DNA of 64,000 nt from Scatophagus argus (GCF_020382885.2 NC_058499.1:6867872-6931871), one strand, 5' to 3'. Positions 1 through 8,386 are shown, counted from the first letter of the stretch. Made by a program: numbers and translations. Notes: generated from the letters alone by a model not told the origin.

Positions 1-9
1 CATTTAAAA

Positions 10-154
10 TAAGTCCCCATAGAGACTGGCAAAAATTGCCATTGCCGACTGTATTTCAAGTCGTCAAGGCGGGGTATTGGGTAAAGTTTTCAACCAGCAA
101 TAATCGCGCCTCGGATAAACCTCATAGGCTACGATACTGCCACTGCGCAAGAGT
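10..154 (-). ncRNA. U4 snRNA copy A (ACTCTT class)
   Basis: First complete copy in the window. The RNA would begin ACTCTTGCGCAG where canonical U4 begins AGCTTTGCGCAG, with total length unchanged at 145 nt. Stem I reads GCUGGUU. The 3' hairpin stem is AGUCUC/GGGACU with a UAUG loop where most copies have UACG. The Sm site AAUUUUUG is intact. A PSE-like block lies at 195-215 (reverse complement TGACCCTGATAGAGGGATGC). The expected 3' box falls off the left edge, so termination signals cannot be judged. Confidence 0.93.
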
Positions 155-446
155 AAAGAGAGAAGACACACGGAGGAGGCCACACTAAATTGTACGCATC
201 CCTCTATCAGGGTCATATTGTTGGGCTCTTGTATACCGAATAACCAGTTGTGTGTGGCTGTTACTTTAATCATGATTGTCTGGTTGGTAAGAGTGTTAAA
301 TTCTACTCAAAGGGTTAAACTGTTATTTCCACCATTATTGTGTTGCATTTCTTAACCATGAATTATGGTTAAGTCCCAGGTTGACCCCCGCAGTTTCGAT
401 ACCATATCCATGAACTGCTTAAAAGGTTTTATATTAACATTTGAAA

Positions 447-591
447 TAAGTCCCCGTAGAGACTGGCAAAAATTGCCATTGCCAACTATATTTCAAGTCG
501 TCAAGGCGGGGTATTGGGTAAAGTTTTCAACCAGCAATAATCGCGCCTCGGGTAAACCTCATAGGCTACGATACTGCCACTGCGCAAGAGT
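447..591 (-). ncRNA. U4 snRNA copy B (ACTCTT class)
   Basis: Separated from copy A by the short spacer form. Two private changes are visible. One is U40 to C in the loop of the 5' stem-loop (the UUUAU pentaloop becomes UUUAC). The other is a C to U in the internal 3' domain stem (AGUUGGC instead of AGUCGGC), which turns a pair into G-U rather than breaking it. PSE-like block at 632-652; 3'-box-like motif at 425-438. The promoter-proximal leader carries small differences (AAAGAAAGAAG, ACATGG) not seen in other copies. The spacer on its promoter side is a hybrid: it starts like the short form and then runs into the long form. Confidence 0.93.
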
Positions 592-1201
592 AAAGAAAGA
601 AGACACATGGAGGAGGCCACACTAAATTGTACGCATCCCTCTATCAGGGTCATATTGTTGGGCTCTTGTATACTGAATAACCAGTTGTGTGTGGCTGTTA
701 CTTTAATCATGATTGTCTGGTTGGTAAGAGTGTTAAATTCTACTCAAAGGGTTAAACTGTTATTTCCACCATTATTGCGTTGCATTTCTTAACCATGAAT
801 TATGGTTAGGTCCCCCGTTGACCACAGATGTGGCTTGTCTTGTGATTGTAGTTAGAGGGGCTGGACTAATTATTTCCCAATTTTTGGCCATGGATCGACA
901 ATGGATGATGTCAAAATGGTTCAAAAGACAGTCATCAGACTTACTGTACTGAGAAGTAGCTCCACTTTATTTTGACATATCAAAAAAATTTCCGCCCTCT
1001 GTAGCCTAATTTTGTTTACACCACTTCACAGACTTCTATATAAAGCAATACACGTTTTAATACAGACAGAATAGATTTGTACAACTAAGAAAAAACTGAG
1101 AGTCGACAACTCACTACAGAAAAGAGGATCTCACTCTACTGACAGTAGTTTCTATACCACATCCATGAACTGCTTAAAAGGTTTTATATTAACAGTTGAA
1201 A

Positions 1202-1346
1202 TAAGTCCCCGTAGAGACTGGCAAAAATTGCCATTGCCGACTGTATTTCAAGTCGTCAAGGCGGGGTATTGGGTAAAGTTTTCAACTAGCAATAATCGCG
1301 CCTCGGATAAACCTCATAGGCTACGATACTGCCACTGCGCAAGAGT
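1202..1346 (-). ncRNA. U4 snRNA copy C (ACTCTT class)
   Basis: Stem I is GCUAGUU. The internal loop reads AAAUACAGUC rather than AAAUAUAGUC, a variant shared with copies A, H, K and L. The PSE-like block is 1387-1407 and the 3'-box-like motif is 1180-1193. Its flanks, including a private CGTGTGAGG block in the upstream region, match copy H almost exactly at an offset of 3,432 bp, which marks a recent duplication or conversion. Confidence 0.94.
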
Positions 1347-1953
1347 AAAGAGAGAAGACACACGGAGGAGGCCACACTAAATTGTACGCATCCCTCTATC
1401 AGGGTCATATTGTTGGGCTCTTGTATACCGAATAACCAGTCGTGTGAGGCTGTTACTTTAATCGTGATTGTCTGGTTGGTAAGAGTGTTAAATTCTACTC
1501 AAAGGGTTAAACTGTTATTGCCACCATTGTTGCATGAATTGTGGTTAGGTCCCCCGTTGACCACAGATGTGGCTTGTCTTGTGATTGTAGTTAGAGGGGC
1601 TGGACTAATTATTTCCCAATTTTTGGCCATGGATCGACAATGGATGATGTCAAAATGGTTCAAAAGACAGTCATCAGACTTACTGTACTGAGAAATAGCT
1701 CCTCTTTATTTTGACATATCAAAAAAATTTCCGCCCTCTGTAGCCTAATTTTGTTTACACCACTAAAACACACCACTTCACAGACTTCTATATAAAGCAA
1801 TACACGTTTTAATACAGACAGAATAGATTTGTATAACTAAGAAAAAACTGAGAGTCGACAACTCACTACAGAAAAGAGGATCTCACTCCACTGACAGTAG
1901 TTTCTATACCACATCCATGAAATGCTTGAAAGGTTTTATTTTAACATTTAAAA

Positions 1954-2098
1954 TAAGTCCCCGTAGAGACTGGCAAAAATTGCCATTGCCGACTATATTT
2001 CAAGTCGTCAAGGCGGGGTATTGGGTAAAGTTTTCAACTAGCAATAATCGCGCCTCGGATAAACCTCATAGGCTACGATACTGCCACTGCGCAAGAGT
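1954..2098 (-). ncRNA. U4 snRNA copy D (ACTCTT class)
   Basis: Typical member of the long-spacer class: stem I GCUAGUU, internal loop AAAUAUAGUC, 3' hairpin AGUCUC-UACG-GGGACU. PSE-like block at 2139-2159. The 3' flank reads (minus strand) GTTAAAATAAAACC at 1932-1945, close to the vertebrate snRNA 3' box and 8 nt past the predicted RNA end. Copies D, E, G and I share this 3' flank and are near-identical over it. Confidence 0.95.
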
Positions 2099-2138
2099 AA
2101 AGAGAGAAGACACACGGAGGAGGCCACACTAAATTGTA

Positions 2139-2159
2139 CGCATCCCTCTATCAGGGTCA
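2139..2159 (-). promoter_or_regulatory. PSE-like element of the ACTCTT class (copy D shown)
   Basis: Minus strand TGACCCTGATAGAGGGATGC, 41-61 bp upstream. It fits the loose vertebrate PSE form TNACCNTNA followed by a purine-rich half, and is unchanged in all nine ACTCTT copies (195, 632, 1387, 2139, 2891, 3328, 4080, 4819 and 6299 are the left ends). The match is weaker than for copy M, but invariance and position support it. Confidence 0.5.
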
Positions 2160-2705
2160 TATTGTTGGGCTCTTGTATACCGAATAACCAGTTGTGTGTG
2201 GCTGTTACTTTAATCGTGATTGTCTGGTTGGTAAGAGTGTTAAATTCTACTCAAAGGGTTAAACTGTTATTGCCACCATTGTTGCATGAATTGTGGTTAG
2301 GTCCCCCGTTGACCACAGATGTGGCTTGTCTTGTGATTGTAGTTAGAGGGGCTGGACTAATTATTTCCCAATTTTTGGCCATGGATCGACAATGGATGAT
2401 GTCAAAATGGTTCAAAAGACAGTCATCAGACTTACTGTACTGAGAAGTAGCTCCACTTTATTTTGACATATCAAAAAAATTTCCGCCCTCTGTAGCCTAA
2501 TTTTGTTTACACCACTAAAACACACCACTTCACAGACTTCTATATAAAGCAATACACGTTTTAATACAGACAGAATAGATTTGTATAACTAAGAAAAAAC
2601 TGAGAGTCGACAACTCACTACAGAAAAGAGGATCTCACTCCACTGACAGTAGTTTCTATACCACATCCATGAAATGCTTGAAAGGTTTTATTTTAACATT
2701 TAAAA

Positions 2706-2850
2706 TAAGTCCCCGTAGAGACTGGCAAAAATTGCCATTGCCGACTATATTTCAAGTCGTCAAGGCGGGGTATTGGGTAAAGTTTTCAACTAGCAATAAT
2801 CGCGCCTCGGATAAACCTCATAGGCTACGATACTGCCGCTGCGCAAGAGT
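2706..2850 (-). ncRNA. U4 snRNA copy E (ACTCTT class)
   Basis: Near-identical to copy D except for U13 to C (GCGCAGCGGC in place of GCGCAGTGGC), just 3' of the core U4/U6 stem II pairing. PSE-like block at 2891-2911; 3'-box-like motif at 2684-2697. Its upstream side is the short spacer form leading to copy F, so the array switches spacer type here. Confidence 0.94.
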
Positions 2851-3142
2851 AAAGAGAGAAGACACACGGAGGAGGCCACACTAAATTGTACGCATCCCTC
2901 TATCAGGGTCATATTGTTGGGCTCTTGTATACCGAATAACCAGTTGTGTGTGGCTGTTACTTTAATCGTGATTGTCTGGTTGGTAAGAGTGTTAAATTCT
3001 ACTCAAAGGGTTAAACTGTTATTTCCACCATTATTGTATTGCATTTCTTAACCATGAATTATGGTTAAGTCCCAGGTTGACCCCCGCAGTTTCGATACCA
3101 CATCCATGAACTGCTTAAAAGGTTTTATATTAACATTTGAAA

Positions 3143-3287
3143 TAAGTCCCCGTAGAGACTGGCAAAAATTGCCATTGCCGACCATATTTCAAGTCGTCAA
3201 GGCGGGGTATTGGGTAAAGTTTTCAACCAGCAATAATCGCGCCTCGGATAAACCTCATAGGCTACGATACTGCCACTGCGCAAGAGT
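3143..3287 (-). ncRNA. U4 snRNA copy F (ACTCTT class)
   Basis: Stem I is GCUGGUU, as in A, B, J and L. One private change (AUAUGGUCGGC for AUAUAGUCGGC) converts a U-A pair of the internal 3' stem to U-G. PSE-like block at 3328-3348; 3'-box-like motif at 3121-3134. The 3' side is the short spacer and the 5' side is a long spacer, the same arrangement as copy B. Confidence 0.94.
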
Positions 3288-3894
3288 AAAGAGAGAAGAC
3301 ACACGGAGGAGGCCACACTAAATTGTACGCATCCCTCTATCAGGGTCATATTGTTGGGCTCTTGTATACCGAATAACCAGTTGTGTGTGGCTGTTACTTT
3401 AATCGTGATTGTCTGGTTGGTAAGAGTGTTAAATTCTACTCAAAGGGTTAAACTGTTATTGCCACCATTGTTGCATGAATTGTGGTTAGGTCCCCCGTTG
3501 ACCACAGATGTGGCTTGTCTTGTGATTGTAGTTAGAGGGGCTGGACTAATTATTTCCCAATTTTTGGCCATGGATCGACAATGGATGATGTCAAAATGGT
3601 TCAAAAGACAGTCATCAGACTTACTGTACTGAGAAATAGCTCCTCTTTATTTTGACATATCAAAAAAATTTCCGCCCTCTGTAGCCTAATTTTGTTTACA
3701 CCACAAAAACACACCACTTCACAGACTTCTATATAAAGCAATACACGTTTTAATACAGACAGAATAGATTTGTATAACTAAGAAAAAACTGAGAGTCGAC
3801 AACTCACTACAGAAAAGAGGATCTCACTCCACTGACAGTAGTTTCTATACCACATCCATGAAATGCTTGAAAGGTTTTATTTTAACATTTAAAA

Positions 3895-4039
3895 TAAGTC
3901 CCCGTAGAGACTGGCAAAAATTGCCATTGCCGACTATATTTCAAGTCGTCAAGGCGGGGTATTGGGTAAAGTTTTCAACTAGCAATAATCGCGCCTCGGA
4001 TAAACCTCATAGGCTACGATACTGCCACTGCGCAAGAGT
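3895..4039 (-). ncRNA. U4 snRNA copy G (ACTCTT class)
   Basis: Matches copy D through the gene body at an offset of 1,941 bp. PSE-like block at 4080-4100; 3'-box-like motif at 3873-3886. The spacer on its promoter side lacks 13 bases (ACTAAAACACACC region near 4455) that most long spacers carry. That is why the G-to-H step is 739 rather than 752 bp. The B-to-C spacer shares the deletion. Confidence 0.95.
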
Positions 4040-4633
4040 AAAGAGAGAAGACACACGGAGGAGGCCACACTAAATTGTACGCATCCCTCTATCAGGGTCA
4101 TATTGTTGGGCTCTTGTATACCGAATAACCAGTTGTGTGTGGCTGTTACTTTAATCGTGATTGTCTGGTTGGTAAGAGTGTTAAATTCTACTCAAAGGGT
4201 TAAACTGTTATTGCCACCATTGTTGCATGAATTGTGGTTAGGTCCCCCGTTGACCACAGATGTGGCTTGTCTTGTGATTGTAGTTAGAGGGGCTGGACTA
4301 ATTATTTCCCAATTTTTGGCCATGGATCGACAATGGATGATGTCAAAATGGTTCAAAAGACAGTCATCAGACTTACTGTACTGAGAAGTAGCTCCACTTT
4401 ATTTTGACATATCAAAAAAATTTCCGCCCTCTGTAGCCTAATTTTGTTTACACCACTTCACAGACTTCTATATAAAGCAATACACGTTTTAATACAGACA
4501 GAATAGATTTGTACAACTAAGAAAAAACTGAGAGTCGACAACTCACTACAGAAAAGAGGATCTCACTCTACTGACAGTAGTTTCTATACCACATCCATGA
4601 ACTGCTTAAAAGGTTTTATATTAACAGTTGAAA

Positions 4634-4778
4634 TAAGTCCCCGTAGAGACTGGCAAAAATTGCCATTGCCGACTGTATTTCAAGTCGTCAAGGCGGGGTA
4701 TTGGGTAAAGTTTTCAACTAGCAATAATCGCGCCTCGGATAAACCTCATAGGCTACGATACTGCCACTGCGCAAGAGT
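4634..4778 (-). ncRNA. U4 snRNA copy H (ACTCTT class)
   Basis: Same sequence type as copy C (AAAUACAGUC loop, GCUAGUU stem I), with the same private upstream block, 3,432 bp away. PSE-like block at 4819-4839; 3'-box-like motif at 4612-4625. Near-identity to C over gene and spacer implies a very recent exchange. Confidence 0.95.
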
Positions 4779-5385
4779 AAAGAGAGAAGACACACGGAGG
4801 AGGCCACACTAAATTGTACGCATCCCTCTATCAGGGTCATATTGTTGGGCTCTTGTATACCGAATAACCAGTCGTGTGAGGCTGTTACTTTAATCGTGAT
4901 TGTCTGGTTGGTAAGAGTGTTAAATTCTACTCAAAGGGTTAAACTGTTATTGCCACCATTGTTGCATGAATTGTGGTTAGGTCCCCCGTTGACCACAGAT
5001 GTGGCTTGTCTTGTGATTGTAGTTAGAGGGGCTGGACTAATTATTTCCCAATTTTTGGCCATGGATCGACAATGGATGATGTCAAAATGGTTCAAAAGAC
5101 AGTCATCAGACTTACTGTACTGAGAAATAGCTCCTCTTTATTTTGACATATCAAAAAAATTTCCGCCCTCTGTAGCCTAATTTTGTTTACACCACTAAAA
5201 CACACCACTTCACAGACTTCTATATAAAGCAATACACGTTTTAATACAGACAGAATAGATTTGTATAACTAAGAAAAAACTGAGAGTCGACAACTCACTA
5301 CAGAAAAGAGGATCTCACTCCACTGACAGTAGTTTCTATACCACATCCATGAAATGCTTGAAAGGTTTTATTTTAACATTTAAAA

Positions 5386-5530
5386 TAAGTCCCCGTAGAG
5401 ACTGGCAAAAATTGCCATTGCCGACTATATTTCAAGTCGTCAAGGCGGGGTATTGGGTAAAGTTTTCAACTAGCAATAATCGCGCCTCGGATAAACCTCA
5501 TAGGCTACGATACTGCCACTGCGCAAAGCT
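5386..5530 (-). ncRNA. U4 snRNA copy I, chimeric: ACTCTT-class body, canonical AGCTTT 5' end
   Basis: The 3' flank, 3' hairpin (AGUCUC/GGGACU) and body match copy D. At the 5' end the sequence switches to canonical AGCTTTGCGCAG and to the other promoter family. PSE-like element at 5574-5590 (minus strand AACCGTCACAAAGAGGT); 3'-box-like motif at 5364-5377. About 115 bp not present in K or L sits between this PSE and the upstream ETS/CRE-like motif. The RNA would have the normal stem II sequence and is probably functional, but expression cannot be read from sequence. Confidence 0.94.
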
Positions 5531-5573
5531 AATGTTTTTGCTAACCCGACAGAGGACTGGTTCCGGTCTATAC

Positions 5574-5590
5574 ACCTCTTTGTGACGGTT
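5574..5590 (-). promoter_or_regulatory. PSE-like element of copy I
   Basis: Minus strand AACCGTCACAAAGAGGT, 44-60 bp upstream. It resembles the human U1 PSE (ACCGT then AAAGAG) and is repeated at the same distance in K and L. Confidence 0.6.
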
Positions 5591-5748
5591 TCAAATATGG
5601 GCGTGGTTTTAAGTATGCGAGTTTATGGTTATCATTATTGTATAACTATATAAGCAATGTTATCCCCAGTAGTATTCCCAGAGCCATGGGAACTTAAAAA
5701 ATACACCTTTATAAACGGGAACTACAAATGTATGAAGAAAGTTATACA

Positions 5749-5760
5749 CGGAAGTGACGT
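5749..5760 (+). promoter_or_regulatory. ETS/CRE-like composite upstream of copy I
   Basis: CGGAAGTGACGT joins an ETS core (GGAAGT) to a CRE/ATF half-site (TGACGT). The composite is known from many vertebrate promoters. Here it is about 220 bp upstream of copy I because of extra intervening sequence. Confidence 0.45.
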
Positions 5761-6113
5761 ACCCATATGTGCGTCTTTGTTTAAGGCTCCAGGAACTCAG
5801 CCCGACTAGAAACACGATTATGTTTTGGTTCTTACCTGGTAATTTTCCCAGCTTTACCCAAATATCAGTTGAATTTTTAACAGTGGAGAAAACGTGTAGA
5901 GATAGCTTAACACATTCAAATTGTATATCTAACTCTGCACAAGGCTGAAATGCCCAAAGGAAAAAAACGGAGTGACCAGTCATTACTAATGGCCGTGGTG
6001 TGTGCAGACACAAATAAAATCGAGGAAAAACAAAGACTGTCTTGGAAAAACTGAAGAGTACTAAGACCATCCGTAACAAAATTTTACGAAATACCGTTAC
6101 GTTCAACAAGATA

Positions 6114-6258
6114 TCAGCCTCCGTAGAGACTACCAAAAATTGCCATTGCCGACTATATTTCAAGTCGTCAAGGCGGGGTATTGGGTAAAGTTTTCAACCA
6201 GCAATAATCGCGCCTCGGATAAACCTCATAGGCAACGATACTGCCACTGCGCAAGAGT
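6114..6258 (-). ncRNA. U4 snRNA copy J, reverse chimera and possible pseudogene
   Basis: The 3' end reads like the canonical class (GAG-type 3' hairpin arm followed by CUGAU), while the 5' end and promoter are ACTCTT class (PSE-like block 6299-6319). A25 to U in the 5' stem-loop (CGUUGCC for CGUAGCC) is private. The 3' hairpin AGUCUC/GAGGCU still pairs, with one U-G. Unlike the other copies I see no clean 3'-box-like motif downstream (6080-6113). That and the private changes make this the copy most likely to be inactive. Confidence 0.88.
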
Positions 6259-6962
6259 AAAGAGAGAAGACACACGGAGGAGGCCACACTAAATTGTACG
6301 CATCCCTCTATCAGGGTCATATTGTTGGGCTCTTGTATACCGAATAACCAGTTGTGTGTGGCTGTTACTTTAATCGTGATTGTCTGGTTGGTAAGAGTGT
6401 TAAATTCTACTCAAAGAGTTAAACTGTTATTTCCACCATTATTGCGTTGCATTTCTTAACCATGAATTATGGTTAAGTCCGCCGTTGACCACAGATGTGG
6501 CTTGTCTTGTGATTGTAGTTAGGTAGGCTGGACTAATTATTTCCCAATTTTTGGCCATGGATCGACAATGGATGATGTCAGAATTGTTCAAAAAGACAGT
6601 CATCAGACTTACTGTACTGAGAAGTAGCTCCTCTTTATTTCGGCATATCAGAACTGTTCCGCCCCCTGTAGCCTAATTTTGTTTACACCACTAAAACACA
6701 CCACTTCACAGACTTCTATAGAATGCAATACACGTTTTAATACAAACAGAATAGATTCGTACAACTAAGAAAAAAACTGAAAGTCGACAAAATAATACAC
6801 CACTCTATATACTTTTATACAGAACAATACAAGTTTTAGTACAAATGGAGCAAGTCTGTAAAACCAAAACTGACAGAATTTTTTTTGAGTGAGTAACCTC
6901 ACTATGATGTTGACACATATTGGTCATACACACTGATATTTAATTTCATTTTAACAGTATAA

Positions 6963-7107
6963 TCAGTCTCCGTAGAGACCGTCAAAAATTGCCATTGCCG
7001 ACTGTATTTCAAGTCGTCAAGGCGGGGTATTGGGTAAAGTTTTCAACTAGCAATAATCGCGCCTCGGATAAACCTCATAGGCTACGATACTGCCACTGCG
7101 CAAAGCT
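6963..7107 (-). ncRNA. U4 snRNA copy K (canonical AGCTTT class)
   Basis: 5' end AGCTTTGCGCAGTGGC is identical to the vertebrate U4 start. Stem I is GCUAGUU. The 3' hairpin is GGUCUC-UACG-GAGACU, and the RNA ends CUGAU. PSE-like element at 7151-7167 (minus strand AACCGTCACAAAGAGGA), 44-60 bp upstream. 3'-box-like motif at 6941-6955, with one interruption (AAAATGAAA). Confidence 0.96.
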
Positions 7108-7150
7108 AACGTTTCAGTCAACACGACAGAGGACTGGTTCCGGTCTATAC

Positions 7151-7167
7151 TCCTCTTTGTGACGGTT
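7151..7167 (-). promoter_or_regulatory. PSE-like element of copy K
   Basis: Same ACCGTCACAAAGAGG core as copy I at 44-60 bp upstream, inside a block conserved through all three I/K/L promoters (CCGGAACCAGTCCTCTGTC lies between it and the start). Confidence 0.6.
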
Positions 7168-7208
7168 TTTAAAACGGGAACTACAAATGTATGAAGAAAG
7201 TTATACAC

Positions 7209-7220
7209 GGAAGTGACGTA
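7209..7220 (+). promoter_or_regulatory. ETS/CRE-like composite upstream of copy K
   Basis: The same CGGAAGTGACGT motif, about 103-113 bp upstream of the RNA start, between the PSE and where a distal element would be expected. Confidence 0.45.
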
Positions 7221-7608
7221 CCCCATGTATGTTTTTGTTTAAAACTCCAAGAACTCGGTGGACTAGAAACACTTTTACGTGTTGCTTCTGACCTGGTAAT
7301 TTTCCCAGCTTTACCTAAATATCAGTTGATTTTTTAACAGTGGAGAAGAGAGAAAACAGAACACACTGAAACTGAACGGATGACTCTGCACAATACTGAA
7401 ATATACCTAATTTTGTTCACACCACCAAAGTAATACACCACTCTATATACTTCTATACAGGACAATACAAGTTTTAATACAAATGGAGCAAATCTATAAG
7501 ACCAAAACTGACAGAAAATTTTGTGAGTGAGTAACTTCACTGTGATGTTGACACATATTGGTCGTACACGCTGAAATTATTTTCAGTTGTTTTATTTTAA
7601 CAGTATGA

Positions 7609-7753
7609 TCAGTCTCCTTAGAGACCGTCAAAAATTGCCTTTGCCGACTGTATTTCAAGTCGTCAAGGCGGGGTATTGGGTAAAGTTTTCAACCAGCAAT
7701 AATCGCGCCTCGGATAAACCTCATAGGCTACGATACTGCCACTGCGCAAAGCT
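7609..7753 (-). ncRNA. U4 snRNA copy L (canonical AGCTTT class)
   Basis: Canonical 5' end, but stem I is GCUGGUU. The 3' hairpin loop is UAAG instead of UACG, and the segment before the Sm site reads GGCAAAGGC rather than GGCAAUGGC. PSE-like element at 7797-7813 and 3'-box-like motif GTTAAAATAAAACAA at 7587-7601. Promoter and spacer are closely related to those of copy K. Confidence 0.95.
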
Positions 7754-7796
7754 AACATTTTAACCAACACGACAGAGGACTGGTTCCGGGCTATAC

Positions 7797-7813
7797 ACCT
7801 CTTTGTGACGGTT
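7797..7813 (-). promoter_or_regulatory. PSE-like element of copy L
   Basis: ACCGTCACAAAGAGG core at 44-60 bp upstream; the adjacent base composition matches copy K. Confidence 0.6.
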
Positions 7814-7853
7814 TTTAAAACGGGAACTACAAATGTATGAAGAAAGTTATACA

Positions 7854-7865
7854 CGGAAGTGACGT
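7854..7865 (+). promoter_or_regulatory. ETS/CRE-like composite upstream of copy L
   Basis: CGGAAGTGACGT again, 101-112 bp upstream of copy L, in the same relative place as in copy K. Confidence 0.45.
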
Positions 7866-8241
7866 ACCCACATGTATGCTTTGTTTAAAACTCCAGGAAC
7901 TCGGAGGACTAGAAACACTTTTACGTGTTGCTTCTGACCTGGTAATTTTCCCAGCTTTACCCAAATATCAGTTGAATTTTTAACAGTGGAGAAGAGAGAA
8001 AACAGAACACACTGAAACTGAACGGATGACTCTGCACGACACTGAAATATACCTAATTTTGTTCACACCGCCAGAATAATACACCACTCTATATACTTAT
8101 ATACAGGACAATACAAGTTTTAATACAAATGGAGCAAATCTTCAAGACCAAAACTAGCAGAAAATGTTGTGAGTGGATAGTTTCACTGTGATGTTGACAC
8201 GTATTGGTTATAAATGTAATTGTTTTATTTAAACAGTATAA

Positions 8242-8386
8242 TCAGTCTCCGTAGAGACCGTCAAAAATTGCCATTGCCGACTATATTTCAAGTCGTCAAG
8301 GCGGGGTATTGGGTAAAGTTTTCAACTAGCAATAATCGCGCCTCGGATAAACCTCATAGGCTACGATACTGCCACTGCGCAAAGCT
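8242..8386 (-). ncRNA. U4 snRNA copy M, rightmost, best-equipped canonical copy
   Basis: U4 pairs with U6 in the U4/U6.U5 tri-snRNP and keeps U6 inactive until spliceosome activation. From memory, this copy differs from human U4 at only about seven internal positions plus the 3' end: A29U, A61G, U73A, G to U in CCGCC(G/U)UGACG, C to A in CUUG(C/A)AAU, U to A in GGCA(U/A)UGGC, and A to G before the 3' hairpin. The 5' stem-loop k-turn (UGAGG/CCGA with UUUAU loop), the Sm site AAUUUUUG and the hairpin GGUCUC-UACG-GAGACU are intact. The flank differs from the other copies and carries a strong PSE (8429-8446), a Staf-like site (8579-8594) and a 3' box GTTTAAATAAAACAA (8220-8234). It marks the right edge of the array. 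Confidence 0.97.

Larger units (their letters stand above)
1..8386 (-). repeat. Tandem array of U4 snRNA genes, 13 copies, open at the left edge
   Basis: Thirteen 145-nt units recur in one orientation. Their 3' ends lie at 10, 447, 1202, 1954, 2706, 3143, 3895, 4634, 5386, 6114, 6963, 7609 and 8242. Steps are 437, 755, 752, 752, 437, 752, 739, 752, 728, 849, 646 and 633 bp. The reverse complement of each unit reads as U4 snRNA almost base for base. Spacers come in a short form (437-bp period), a long form (about 752 bp) and a separate family on the right (about 640 bp). Bases 1-9 match the 3' flank of other copies, so the array continues leftward. Tandem clustering of snRNA genes is a known vertebrate arrangement; the copy count here is a minimum. 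Confidence 0.96.

Noticed and set aside
1038-1050. TATATAAAG in each ACTCTT-class spacer as a TATA box
   Set aside because: It lies on the plus strand far from any predicted start, while pol II snRNA genes use a PSE and no TATA box. Its repetition follows from spacer duplication.
2275-2295. Octamer/Staf-like ATTCATGCAACA in the ACTCTT spacers as a distal element
   Set aside because: Position (about -180 to -195) is suitable but the match to either motif is poor.
5666-5690. AGTATTCCCAGAGCC upstream of copy I as a Staf site
   Set aside because: Only the left half fits the consensus and it lies nearer than usual (about -140 to -160).
7295-7312. TTTTCCCAGCTTTACC near -190 of copies K and L as a Staf site
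   Set aside because: It keeps CCCAG but lacks the ATGC half; conserved between copies by duplication only.
1-8386. CRISPR-like or satellite interpretation of the repeats
   Set aside because: The repeat units are 145-nt snRNA genes with spacers of about 290-700 bp that are themselves related; this is eukaryotic DNA.
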